Source: Ulva prolifera (lineage: Eukaryota > Chlorophyta > Ulvophyceae > Ulvales > Ulvaceae). Taken from it: 64,000 nt of DNA. The stretch is from assembly GCA_023078555.1 (NCBI GenBank), contig CM041198.1, positions 6,266,924-6,330,923 on the forward strand, read 5' to 3'. A program made the position numbers and the translations under genes. The notes below the pieces were generated by a model. The model made no database searches. It saw nothing but the letters and a program-made list of their open reading frames with translations, and was not told where the DNA came from. Each line of letters opens with the position of its first letter. Position 1 is the stretch's first letter. Below are positions 28,009 through 40,066 of this stretch, piece after piece.

Positions 28009-31000
28009 TCAAGCCACGTACGCAATGCAGAAGCGGTCCACATCACTCACAGCAGCAGCCATACCACCCGGGCGCCAGGTGACATGCTTCGAGTGCAGGT
28101 TGGGGAGGGGCGTATGCACGCACGATGCGCCGTCGGGTGTCCACAGGTGCAACCTGCACCAACCACAGCAAGGTTCTCACTTTGTACCTGGCACACATGC
28201 CCGGGCGGTGTCCAGCACCAAGCATCAAACGCCATCAAGCACATACACTCGTTCCGAAACAAACGCGCTTCATGTGATACATCGATACGTGCGCAAAAGC
28301 TACATGGGCACATGTGGAGCTCGCCATGCTGACGATGCTCGGCAGGGTGGCGCCAAGCAAGGCTGCTTCCATGCATGCGGGGGCCAGGCGCAGACAGCAC
28401 ACCCCGCATCGCACAGTTTGCGGCCGTCAACAACAGAAATCCGGCGATGCTTTGTGTCACAGATAGAACGGGCGACACTGCAGCACCCCCAATGCATGCG
28501 GGCAAGCGCGGGGCGCACCGGCGGCCAGAGGTGCACACGGCGAGCTTGTCGTGCAGTGGGTCCCACTCAAACGAGGCCACGGGCTGCTGGTGCTGCAGCA
28601 GGCACACGAGGGCGAGGTCCTGGAGGTCCCACAGCCACAGCGCGCAGCGCTGCGCCTCGTTCACGGTCGCGAGGAAGCGGCCTGTGGGTGACGCGCGCAT
28701 GCGCCGCACACCCATGGCCGGGTTGGCCTTCGCCGCCTGGGGCTGCGTCGTCGGGACCTGAAACTTGGCGAAACCCCTTGAGTTCACATGAGCTCAGTAG
28801 GAAGAAGTCGTGTGGCAGAGAACCGGAAAAAATAGAATTAAAATGCACATTGTGCAAGGCTCCGGTGCAGCAGGGGGGGCGTGCCTCAACAGATGTCTCT
28901 TGGACCTCGTAGCGCCACCGCGACGCCGCCGCGTCGGCGTCGGCGCCGTTGTCTGCGGCGTTGGCAGCGTGCGGCAGCTGCTCGGCGTCGGTGGCGGAGT
29001 CGTCGCGGACCTCGGCGAAGATGACCGCCGCATCGGCAGAGACCGAGGTGGTGTGCTCAAATGCGGCACTCTCGTTCCAGGTGATGTGGTTCAGCACCCG
29101 CACCGCCTGCATGCGCCCATCAGCGAGTGTGCGATGGACCCGGTGCGTGGACGTTCGCCGTCTTGCGACTGTACAGGCACATGGCGCGCCTGCCCGAGCC
29201 GATCCACAAGCTTCGCCGCGGCCATGTCCTGGATTCCTACTGCTATGCCACCAAATTCTTGAGCAAGTGCCACAACCACGCTGATCGGCCGCGATGAGTA
29301 GCGTGGCTGCGACCTGTGCTTGGTGGCGCAGCAGTGATAGTGTTATAGAATCCCTTTCCAAAGGCTACATCCTGGAGAGGAGCACCGGGAGCAAAGTAGA
29401 TAACAGCCCCCAAGCCACTGCTGAAGCACAGACCTGCCTTCAGAGACTATGCCTTTGGGCACAACACTGGGGAGCAACTGAAACCGGACCGGGTGAGATT
29501 CATCATGAAAAGTGCACTGCATCACAGCGGGTCCTGGACGCCGTTGGACCTCGATCGGCCTCGAGGCACCATGCGACGCATAGGACATCATGCAGGCTGT
29601 GACCCAAGCACGACGTCTGAGGCTGGTGCTACACTAAAAGGGAACTGGTAGCATTCAATATCACAAACAGTGCGGACGGCGAGGCGACACGAACCCTGTT
29701 CTCAGATTGGCTAAGGAGGCCGCAGCACCCAGAGCAAGGATAGCATGCTCTTCACGTTCATGAGCAGGCATGGCACTGATGCTCAAACATTGTGAGACAC
29801 GCGAGACTGAGTACCTGGGTTCGACTGGGCGATCCCGCCAGTGTTGGCGGGAGTGTGCCCTCCGAAACATGTTTCGAACACCTCCTCAGCCTATACTGAG
29901 GAGGTGCGACGCAAGCTCAGTTAAGTCACCACTCTGGACACATGCAGTCTATGGAGATGATGTAAACTCAGATGTGGACCATCATAGGGAGCACACATTG
30001 TCGTAGCTGCCGATGGCGAGAAACTGGCTGTTTGGGGTCCAGTGCACTGCTCTCAAACCGAGGCCCTTTCCGCTGAGCTGGAACCGCTTCAGGCAGCCGC
30101 CATCCGCGGCCTTGTACACAAATACGGAGTAGTGGAGTGCGCTGTCGCAAACTGCGATGATTGTGCCATCTGGGGACCAGGAAAAGTCATCGGCATCGCT
30201 TGTGGACACACGGAAGCGGTGGCACTTGTCGTCAGGAACGCCTTCTGTGTAGATTGCTATGTAGTCTTTGAGGTTGACTCTCTGCATCACTGGCGCGAAT
30301 TGACTAACTGGCCTGAAACCGCATGGAATTATGGTTTGGCAGAGATGGGCGCAAGTGTCTGTGGCTCGCTTGAATGAGTGCGAGACGGCTTGCAGCCCCC
30401 TCATGATGAGTGGCGCAGTTTTGGCAAGGTCCCAAGTGAGCTGAGACCAGACAGCAGTAGGCACAGCAGCAATGTGATTCATCGGTGCGGATGTTTAGCG
30501 CTGTGAGTTCCAGCCTGTTGCTTCCAACTGAGTTCGAAGTTCAGAGCGGGACAGACACTCAAAACTTGTAAGCTTTTCAGTCAAGCCTGGTGCCCTCAAG
30601 GATGCAGCCAAATCGATGTGCATCGCTGCAGCGTCGTGATTGTGCTCGAGCGTCTGTGATGTCAGTGGGGCGCACCTCAAGAACCGCAAGATGTTTGCCA
30701 CACTTGCTGAAGTGTATGCCCTTGTGTGTATGCTTTGGCCCTTGCCTGTGGACACAGCTCTGTGTGTGCAAGTCCCAGACCGAGATCCGTAGATTGAAGT
30801 CCGCTATGGTCACTACGTCTCGTCCAGTAGCTGACCACAAAGCCCGGAGCAGCCCTGAACACCGCTGACAGTTGGCAGGTTTACATGGCAGCACATATGA
30901 TGGCAGGCAAGTAACATCATGCGCACCTGCTGGTCCTCCGTCAACTTTGCATGTCCAGGCGGGGTCGTTGATGTCCCAGACTTGCACGACAGCTCGTGAG

Positions 31001-31203
31001 TACAAGGCACAGAGGATGTGTTGGCCTGTGGGTGACCATTCGATATACTTGATGCCATCCATGCAAGAAAACATGTGGTATATGATCAGAGTTTCTGAGT
31101 CTCTGATGATGCATTTACTTTCCACCGCTGACGCCACATATTTTCCATCTGGAGAGAAGACCGGAGTCGGGCCTGTGAATTGATACGCTTCGGAGAAGTC
31201 CAT
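28009..31203 (-). CDS. WRAP73: WD-repeat protein WRAP73/WDR8
   Basis: A beta-propeller scaffold. The animal and fungal relatives act at centrosomes or spindle poles with SSX2IP/Msd1-type partners. Six exons give one continuous frame of 446 aa (human protein 460): 31203-30927, 30854-30676, 30281-29997, 29106-28891, 28757-28519 and 28153-28009 (TGA). Exon 1 begins MDFSEAYQF and has FSPDGKYVAS, YIEWSPTGQ and VQVWDIN. Exon 2 has LRISVWDL. Exon 3 has KDYIAIYTE, FSWSPDGTIIAV and WTPNSQFLAIGSYD. Exon 4 starts AVRVLNHITW and ends in an acidic linker. Exon 5 carries ASPTGRFLAT, LWLWDLQDLA and FEWDP. Exon 6 begins LHLWTPDG. The exon 4 end (GTTGAG donor) could instead be 13 bases upstream. Donors are mostly GTGCGC and acceptors TGCAG. 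Exons 1-3 are near 50-55% GC and exons 4-6 near 70%. Confidence 0.92.
29833..29906. repeat. Cluster of three small hairpins in WRAP73 intron 3
   Basis: Within 75 bp lie CCCGCCA facing TGGCGGG (29833-29851 region), CGAAACATGTTTCG (about 29863-29876), and CACCTCCTCAG facing CTGAGGAGGTG (29879-29889 and 29896-29906). They sit inside an 890-bp intron, the longest of this gene. A tRNA B-box-like GGTTCGACT lies just before them, but no tRNA fold exists. Confidence 0.55.
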
Positions 31204-32101
31204 CAGCACTGATCGCCTATGCAGGCATTAGCTGATCCAACGTCTCCCTGATAGTATATCGCAGCGATGCAGGCTATTGAGGTCAGTCTACAGCGAAGCG
31301 AGCGCAATCAGGCACTGGACGTCTCTCCTTACTCCACAAACCTACTCTACGTTGCACACCACTCCCAGTTTAAAATCTGCAGATCAGTAACTGATAACAA
31401 TCGCTTTGGTGAACAGATTTAGACGCTTGCGCCATCAGAAGCCTCATCGGGAACGCGCGTGTTGCAGGTAGCGTGTTCACATGTCCGCACGCGCAAGAAA
31501 CGATCGCCTGACTGCAAAGAATCGATTCAGAGCAGGCACGTAGATGGCAGATCACGGGCATACTGATAGACTTTGTCTCCAAGTACAAATCCGTGCTCGC
31601 CCACTTCAGGACTGCAGGTCGCGGAAGCACCTCTCGACACGGTGCTCAACCATGCGGTGCCCAATCATAGCTTCCTATGTGGTGTCGATTGTAAGCGTCC
31701 GTGTCTGTAGTAACTACGGAACATTACAGCATTCGCACATCGTGCCTTCCTTGAAAGCTTCGCATAAACTGAAGGACCCATGTTTGCGTGGGCACATCGA
31801 CGGTTCTCGCGCACGCCCTGAGTATCAAGGCGATGTCGCATGGCTTGAGAAAGGCAAAATTGGGCCCAATCGATATCTGTGTATTAACGCGCGCATGTGG
31901 ACCCTGGGACACGGATGCGAAGTTCCGTTGAAGGTAGGCAGCGTGCATGCCCATCTACAGCAACGATCACCAAGCATACCATGCGCAGAACATCGCACTC
32001 ATATTCACGCAGAGTACATGCTACGATGTGATTGGCAGCCAATACAGCGACGGTGAATCGCATGTAGCCCCACTGCTCGCAGATCGCTGCAGGTGCCCTC
32101 C
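31204..32101. promoter_or_regulatory. Divergent promoter region of WRAP73 and the plus-strand duplicated gene
   Basis: About 900 bp between two start codons facing away from each other, so it should hold both promoters. A 170-codon plus-strand frame (31544-32056) has no recognisable motif and no partner exons; I treat it as chance. Confidence 0.35.
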
Positions 32102-34817
32102 ATGCGGCCATGCCGCCTGTCCCGTCGCTTACAATCTGTTATATGTCAACGGAGAATGACATCGTCGCCTCAGCAGCGTGCGACGTCCTGGTTCGAGAAT
32201 CTGTTCCGATTTCCGGAAGGCAGTTACCATGAGACTCGGTCTCAATTTGAGCTTCATGGGGAGGCCATTGCCTTGAAGTCGAAGTCGACGGATGGTTCGT
32301 GGTTCATCGGGGAGTTTTCTACTCCATCGCTAGCCTCATTGCGTGCTCGAAGCGACTATCTGCAGCATACGAAACGGAACCTGAGCCTGTCGATAGTCTC
32401 AGGAGACGTGACAGAGCTCCTGTCTGAACCAGAGAACCGCTGGGCTACCTTCCAAGTGGCGTCCCAGCTGAATTGTCTAGAGTTCCCAACACCACTGATT
32501 ACACCTGAGGATGGCATCTCGGGCTACGACACTGACCCCACACAAGGGCCTGCATGCAGCGTTGCCTGCGGCCCTGCAACACTGTATCGCAACTACTTCG
32601 TGCCAGTCACGAGCACCTCGGGAGACGTGAGCATCGGGCAGCGCGCAGAAGCTCAGCTGAATAATGCAGACGAGCTGTTGGCAGCATGTCAGCCTGCTGC
32701 GGCTGGTGTCACTGTCCGGAATGGCTACATGCAAGCAGCCACCGCAGCCAGCCTGGAGTCTCTCAACGCCTTCCTTGCGGGCCAGGACCGGCAGTCACTC
32801 ATGCAGAAGCTCAAAGTCGGTGTTCACAGCGATGTGCAGGTGTGCAGCGTCTTCCCAGTCCAACTGAGATCACAAAGCCATGTTCAACAGCTCAGGCCAA
32901 CAGCTGCGCAGGTCATCTCGGTGACCAGCAATATCTGCAAAGGCTACCCCATAGCACGCCCGCAGCCCTGTCTTCCCGTTTGCATTCCTAATCGTAGCAG
33001 ACGTTGCTGACTCCTGCAGTCGCGCAGGCAGCAAGCTGCACAGCTGAATAGCAACGTCGCTACTCATGTCCATGCACATCCGAGCTACTCCCTGTTGTTC
33101 AAAGCTTGAGCATCAGTGCAAGTTCTCGGAATGTCGTGGGGCTTCCGGCTCTTGCTGTTGGGCTGCAGTCTTGCAGCGGAGGCCCAGGTGCAGCACGTGC
33201 GGGGTGTGGGGTGATCATATTCAGCTACATCTTCTCTCAAATACATGGCCATGTCGCCATGCATGCGTACATACATCTCCCCCCCGTGTGTTGGACCGCG
33301 CCATGCATGCGTGTTTCGGGGGATGCTGAGGGTGCAGTCATGCGGGAGGAGGCATGAATGTGAAGGTCTGCCGGGGCGTGTGCGTGGGAATGGGTGTGTG
33401 TGGTGGTGTTGGCGAGCGTGGGCAGTGTTGCCAGGCAGTGCCTTCCTCCTGTTCTACATGGACTATCAGCGGTGGCTCGCGTGTGCGTGCCTGTACTGTA
33501 CAGGTGACAGGTGACAGGTGCTCGCGGAATGAGCGCCATGAGTGCACACCGTTTACTTTCGCGCCAGAACCATTTGCTGTTTTCTTCTTTTGTTTACCCA
33601 TTATGTTACAGTTGGACGCATTAGAATTTAGCCTGACGGCAGGCTGTACGCACAAGCACACACGCACAGAAACTCATATGGTGGATAAGCCCTTAAGCAC
33701 CAGGGCGTACACGATCGCACATGTTATGGTGCGCGAGACTCCTGTGGCGCTCGCTGCCTCTTCAACTTTGTCCGAGTCACGCATGCCCCCTCCCCCCCTC
33801 CCCTTCCCCCCGCGTGGCTGTCCTTACAGAACGGTCTGTGCAACAAACATGTGGCGCTTCGTACAGGTCACATCAAAGCAAAGCGGCACGCAGCTGCTAG
33901 AGGACCCGGAGCAGCTGGTGACGCAGGTGCGTGCTAGGCCCCCCGCACCACCCGACATTGGGTTCCTCTGGGCCCCTTTATCGCAGCTGATCATGTGCCT
34001 TCCTGCCGCCGTGTCAATTGCAATTTACAGTCAATTGACTATAGCTAGCATGCGATACTGTTGTAGTCGGTGCTTTGGCCGCCATACCACTGGAGCCTTA
34101 CTGGTCGCGACATGCAAGGGTCCAGTGGTATAGCGGCCGTATAACTGGGCAGTGACAGGTACCCCCCTGCACTTCCAACGTAACGGCGGGCGCAGGCGCC
34201 GGCACCTGCACAACCCCTGCACCCCTGCCACCCTTTGTCGCCTTAGCAAGCACTCTGTCACCAGCGGTGTCTCCACGCTGCAGAAACAAACAAGCGCACT
34301 AGGGCATTGATGCATGCTTGGTTGGTCTGCTGCTGCAGCCGTGCCGGCATCCGCCGGCGTGGAGTGGCACTTCACAGCACAGTTGTGATCCATGGCTACA
34401 AGGCCGCATGGACACGCGAGTGCGCGCATGCATGAGTCAACAATCACATGCATGTGATTCGCACACAATAGCGGTCTGCAGGTGTTCTGCTCGGCGTGCC
34501 CGGTCGCATACAGCAGCGTTGCGGCGGCGCTGTGGGAGCCGGTGGCGCGTCTGGTGCTGGAGGCCGCGTACGAGGCCACGCTGCGCGCTGCGGCCCTCGC
34601 CGCGGCGCAGCGCGCCGGCGCCGGCGGCTCGCGGCGCGTCTACCTCACGCTCCTCGGAGGGGGGGTTTTTGGCAACCGCCCAGAGTGGATCGTGGACGCG
34701 ATCGCAGCCGCGGCGGAGCGCTGCGCGGGGCTGGACCTGGACGTGCGGATCGTGATGCACCGTGGCCAGCCGAGTGTGCAGCTTCAGGAGCTGGTGCGGC
34801 AGCATGCGGCAGCGTGA
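32102..34817 (+). CDS. Conserved protein of unknown function, copy A of inverted duplicate
   Basis: Two exons, 32102-32839 and 34482-34817 (TGA), join in phase 0 to give 357 aa. The first 20 residues are Arg-rich and uncharged otherwise (RPCRLSRRLQ), suggesting a mitochondrial or plastid presequence. The core has WATFQVASQLNCLEFP, TPEDGISGYDTD, TQGPACSVACG and YRNYFVPV. Exon 2 has VFCSACPVAYSSV, LVLEAAYEATL and LTLLGGGVFGNRPEW. I recall this motif set from uncharacterised proteins spread across bacteria and eukaryotes, possibly macrodomain-like, but no function is known to me. The intron is 1,642 bp. Exon 2 is near 72% GC, exon 1 near 55%. Copy B lies 1.6 kb away in opposite orientation. The long frame at 33354-34133 is intronic. 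Confidence 0.75.
34077..34138. repeat. 18-bp inverted repeat in the intron of copy A
   Basis: GGCCGCCATACCACTGGA (34077-34094) faces TCCAGTGGTATAGCGGCC (34121-34138) with one mismatch over a 26-bp spacer. A similar half (CCAGTGGTGGTGTAGCGGCC) occurs near 9109-9128, so it may be the end sequence of a small inverted-repeat element. No target duplication found. Confidence 0.45.
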
Positions 34818-36384
34818 GCGCGCCCTGACAGTCTACACTGTAGACTCTACAGCGCATCTGATATGAGGCAGCGGTGAGTCTGCAGCACCTGCTCCTGGCA
34901 GTGGTCCGCTTGACCATTGCCCTAGGTGGAGAAGAGAAGATGTCTTGAAGGGACTCCTTGCCCGCTGACATGTACATTGATCACCGCCCCGTTCGGTTGA
35001 TCGGGACATGCTGCACGCTAGACACCCGTGTTCAAATTGCTGCTTACAGCCACTTGAGCATACATCATGTGGCTAGGGAATGCCTGCTCATTGGCAGCTT
35101 CGTTTGGCACTGCGGTCTCTACCCGTGCTGAAATTTGCTCTGGGGTTCCCTCTGGCCACTCTCTGGCGGTCCATTATTTTCGACACTGCAAAAATGCCGC
35201 ATACCAGGTTGAAGATGTTGTGTACCAGTAGGTTTGCGGGCAGCGGCTCCACCACCTGACACACCGCAATGCCAGGCATCTGAACTCCGAAGCTGGGCGG
35301 GTGTCCGCCGATCGATGCTGTTCAGGCCGTTCAGCATCACCAACAAGTGCCTTGCATGTGGCAACTCAACATCTGGTGGAATTGGTGACTTCGAGATCTG
35401 CTAGAGTTTCAGTACTAGCACAGGTATCGATAGCCAAAGGTTGCGGCAGTGATGGTCCCAGTCACCGAAGTGCCCCGTATGCCCAGACGGTTCTATCCCG
35501 GAGATCTGTGAAAGTTTGTCGGTGTGTGCTGCGGCTCCCAGGCACTTGTGACTCAACAGACCGCGCAGAGGTGCTCGGCAGGCGGTATCCATGTTCAAAA
35601 TACATGTTCAGTCCAGTCACTGGACTGCAGTGGTTTACAGAGCTACGCCTACTGAATCCAGGTATCCTCAGGCAGTGCCGCGTGACTGAAGGTCCTCTTT
35701 GCTGGAAGACTCTGTGGACAAATAGGGTGCTGTTACCTAATGCACGTGCCGTGCACGATGCATCACAGGACTGTAACCGAAGGCAGTTTCGTCACTCGGC
35801 CTGTCCCGTCGGCTGCAGGGCACGCAAGCCACATGCACCTCGCTCCATGGCATAGAATGCCTTTGTCCAATTGGACACTTAAGCTTGAAGAGCCGCAGAA
35901 CGTGCCCTGCCTGTGCAGCATTCACGGCCACAATCACCAAACGACACCATGTACATCCTCTGAGAGGGGAGACTATGAGCGGACACTTGGTGCTGCATAG
36001 CAGTGTTGGGGCGATTTGCAGCATTTCCAGGGCTGCCATCGAGAAATTAGACCTGAAAATATGATCGGGCCGGACGACCCAACACTGCTGCATATGGCGC
36101 TCGCTGCTGCAGTGGACAGACGGACTATTGAGGAGCTCGAGCGATCACGAACTTCCTCACTGACGTGCATCCCCGCTGCGCCACCACCATCCTCCCGCAG
36201 TACACCCCCCTTGCAGCGGGGCCGGCTTCACTCTGCCGGGGCTCAACGCATCCAGCATGCCTGCGGGCGGCCGCTGTGCCCTACTCGCGCCTCTCCCAGC
36301 GGCGGCCACGACCGGCATCTGGACACGTAAGGTCCGACACTGCATGAGTCTCCGCCGCAGCAGTGCAGCAGCAGCTCTGACCCC
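34818..36384. other. Spacer between convergent gene copies
   Basis: This 1.57-kb gap separates the two stop codons of the inverted pair. I see no gene, no palindromic centre and no mobile-element terminus, so it does not show how the inversion arose. Confidence 0.4.
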
Positions 36385-38698
36385 TCACGAGCAGCTGTAC
36401 TGCCGCACCAGATCCCGCAGCTGTGCGTCCGGCTTGCCCCCGTAAAGCACGATCCGCACGTCCAGGTCCAGCCCCGCGCAGCGCTCCGCCGCGGCCGCGA
36501 TCGCATCTACAATCCACTCTGGGCGGTTGCCGAAGACGCCCCCTCCCAGGAGCGTGAGGTAGACGCGCCGCGAGCCGCCGGCGCCGGCACGCTGCGCCGC
36601 GGCGAGGGCCGCAGCACGCAGCGTGGCCTCGTACGCGGCCTCCAGCACCATGCGCGCCACAGGCTCCCACAGCGCCGCCGCAACGCTGCTGTACGCGACC
36701 GGGCAAGCCGAGCAGAAAACCTGCAGACCACTCATGCATGTAACCCATGCGTGTGTTGCTTGGTACATGCATACACGTGCTCCTCTGCCCTGGTGGCACT
36801 CCACAGCGGCACAAGCGGCGCTGCATAGAGCCACTCGACTCCAACACAGGGGCACCCACGACCAGCATGAGCTGCAGCGGTACATGCAGCTGATAGAGGC
36901 AGCATCGTCGTTCGTTCCTTCTATATTTAACTGCACCTTTTGCGGCCGACCCCGGGCTGATGTTGAGTGTGTAGCTGTGGCGTCCAGGACTGCGTCGCAG
37001 GGACACGCCATGGCTGCTCAGAACGACGGTGGCGGGGCGCACAGTCAGCCCGCCTGTCAGGCAGCAGTGCCCCAGTGACAGAGCTGCGCATGCGGCTATA
37101 TCAACATGCATAGATGAGGAGCAGTAACATGTGTGGGGCGGGCACGGACCTGGGTCACGAGCTGCTGCGGGTCGTCGATGAGGTCTCTGCCCCAGTTCAC
37201 CGACGTCACCTGCACCACAGCAGCTGCACGTTGTCATACATGGGCCTGCAAGCTTCTCATGCATGATGACGACGCCGTGGCACAGACATGAGGGTGAAGC
37301 TACAGGTGAATGCTGACGGCGATCAAACGTAGACGATCGAGATTCGCAGACGGCGATCAGATGAAGGAAGTGATCAGATGCAGGGATCGAGTGCAGGGGC
37401 GTTTTCGCAGCAGCTGCTGCACGTGCGATGGTGATGCTGGCCCCTCGCTCGCGGCCACTAGGCCAGCTGCATGAGGCTCACGAGCACTAGATGAGGTCTC
37501 GGGGATCTGCAGCCTGGGATGCTCTGCCATAGGCTGCTTTGGATATGGTGCATGAGCGACATCACTTTGGTCACTGCCATGCTTGTTCGGAGCTGTGACT
37601 TCCCACTTGGACCCAGATCTCAACAGGTATTCTATGTGATCCGGCCAATGAGGTGAACCTGCAAACAGGCTGTCTACATGGGACCTTGCTGCAGGGAGCA
37701 TGGGGTGGCCACCTGTCACCTCGTGTGCTTGAGCAGGTCCTGCAGCCTATGTGGTCGCATAGTGGCTGCGGACAACCACAAGCAGAGGCGGCCATATGCC
37801 TAGCAGGTGTCCTGCTCCCCCTTGAGGCCTGCTTGCCTGTTGCAGGTTCCTTGTTCAATATGATAAGTACTGGATGCTGCAGTATAGCGCAGCGTTCGGG
37901 CGTTGTGCAGAGCTGTTGCAGTTGAAGAGGGACGATGCCGCGCACCTGCACATCGCTGTGGACGCCTACTTTCAGCTTCTGCATGAGTGACTGCCGGTCT
38001 TGGCCTGCAAGGAAGGCGTTGAGAGACTCCAGGCTAGCTGCAGTGGCTACTCGCATGTAGCCATTCCGGACAGTGACTTCAGCCCCAGCTGGGTGACACG
38101 CTGCCAACAGCTCGTCTGCGTTGTTCAGCTGAGCTTCAGCACGCTGACCTTGGCTGACCGCGCCCGAGCTGGCTTTCACAGGCACGAAGTAGTTACGATA
38201 CACGGTTGCAGGGCCACAGGCGATGCTGCAAGCAGGCCCTTGGGTACGATCTGTGTCGTAGCCCGAGATGCCATCCTCAGGCGTGGTGTCCGGGTCCGGA
38301 AACTCAAGGCAGTTGAACTGAGACGCCACTTGGAAGGTTGCCCAGCGATTTTCTGGCTGGGAAAGCAGCTGTGTGACGTCGCCAGTGACCACGGACAGGC
38401 ACAACTTGCGAGTCGCTTGCCGCAGGTGGTCGCTTTCATCGCGCAAAGATGCCAACGTAGGAGTCAAGAAATTTCCAATACACCACGATTTCCCGAGAGC
38501 GCCCGCTGACGCTGCGTCCACGGCGATGGTGTTGTCTCGCACAACAAAGAGAGAGCGAGTCTCCTCGAACCTGCCCTCCGAAAAACCGAAGAGCCTTTCA
38601 AACCACGATGACGGTTGCATCTGAGAGGCAGCAACTCTACAACGGATGAACCTCAAAGTATGTTGGCGCAGGGAGAGGCGACACGGTCGCGGCAGCAT
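36385..38698 (-). CDS. Conserved protein of unknown function, copy B of inverted duplicate
   Basis: Two exons, 38698-37946 and 36720-36385 (TGA), join in phase 0 to give 362 aa. The N-terminus again has PRPCRLSLRQ, supporting the start chosen for both copies. Conserved blocks are WFERLFGFSE, WATFQVASQFNCLEFP, TPEDGISGYDTD, TQGPACSIACG, YRNYFVPV, LLGGGVFGNRPEW and LDVRIV. Exon 1 has drifted clearly from copy A, mostly in the first 80 residues. Exon 2 is almost identical (of 111 residues about 10 differ, clustered at the extreme end). The intron (1,225 bp) shows little similarity to that of copy A. Both copies look functional. Same unknown family as copy A. Confidence 0.75.
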
Positions 38699-40066
38699 GA
38701 ATGATCACAGCGGAGTTCTGCATGCGTTTACAGCTACGGGAATTCAAGTGGCCGTGCGTCGCGTTTGTGTGGGATTGCGGGCAAGTGCAAGCAGCCAAGT
38801 TGGCATGAATGCCGGAATCTTTGCAACCTGTGAATGCCATAGAGTGTCATCGGTGGTGCAGCATGCTTTACGCAGACCCACTCGGTGCGTCTCTCAGTTC
38901 CGACGCCTCACGCCTGCCGCACAGAGCTGCACATGCGAGAAGCACATAAATAGCCAACACAGAGAGCGGTGCAATTTGATGCACGATGATTGCGTGTAGC
39001 TCTACATGCTAACCCAGACTTGGCGTGAAGGGGCGCATGCAGGCACATGGTTACAACTAGCGCTGCGCATATTTTACGTTGGCAGACTCTGCACTATCAC
39101 AGATCGTCCGCAGTGTCAAACGTGCTATTCCTCTCATCGCAAACATGTTGTTCGGAGTCGACACAAATATCGATTCCGCAAGGCACATATTATGGCATAG
39201 GGGTACAAGGCTTCAGCACCAACGAATGGCACTTTCAACAGTCTTTGCTTTTCACTTGCATAAGTATAAGGGGAGTTTTACGTATGGGGCGTTCGTTTGG
39301 ATGCTCGGGGTTTTGAGGTGCTGCAGTTGGTGTGGTCACTGTACACAGATCTGCTCCTAGCAATTGCATACATCGTTTCCTTCAAGCATAAGCAAAGACA
39401 CACGTTGCAGGCCATCTTCGGCAGCTCCCGCAACTTCAACTCAGAGGCTGTGAATTGGTGCGCAGATTGGTCGACAGGCCTGTGCACCGCCATCGGTGAT
39501 TGCCAGACCAAACACACACACACACACATATTGCTCTTCCCTGACGCGCTTGAGCGAATCAGCCGGAACAAAGGTTGTACACATCACATCAGGCAACGGC
39601 CTTAAGTTTTCATCACATCTTGCGACGCATCTTCTTCTTTCACGCTCCCGTCACAGCCACGAAATGCTAGCGAGCCCAGGCCATTCATGGCCACCGGTCA
39701 CAGGCTCTAGGCAGCAAGCACCACATCTACCATGGCACAGCATGGTCCCAGAAGGACTCGCCACGTCTGTGGCGTTTGGGGGCAAACCTCACTTCCTGCA
39801 CACCAGCAACTACAGCTCAGACAGCCTGCAGGACAGCAGGCAAAGCTGTACCAGACCCAGCGCCACAGCCGCCCCTTCACCTCACAGTCCACTGTGCAAA
39901 GGCGATCCCTTGGAGACCCTACAATACACAGCTCGAGCTGGTGATCATGCCAACACAGCGGCAGTGCTGGCTTGTCAGGCACACGCAGTGCGAGCACCCC
40001 CCGGGCTACACTGGAAGACCCAAGACCACAGCAACCAGCGCATGTTTCATACAACTGCTTACTCAC
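38699..40066. other. Intergenic plus unresolved 3' end of the H1-like gene
   Basis: 38699-39700 shows no gene. The minus-strand frame downstream of the GTGAGTAAG donor at 40066 must contain at least one further exon of the H1-like gene, but several TGCAG acceptors are possible (for example near 39830 and 39800) and none could be preferred. A short CA repeat lies near 39510-39528. Confidence 0.35.

Noticed and set aside
27884-28912. 342-codon plus-strand frame
   Set aside because: Antisense to WRAP73 exons 5 and 6 and their introns; GC-rich shadow.
33354-34133. 259-codon plus-strand frame
   Set aside because: Falls inside the intron of duplicated gene copy A and contains the inverted repeat at 34077-34138; no family resemblance.
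37571-37945. Continuation of copy B exon 1 into a longer frame
   Set aside because: Copy A diverges at exactly the same residue (HSDVQ followed by GT), and joining to VFCSACPVAYSS needs splicing there.
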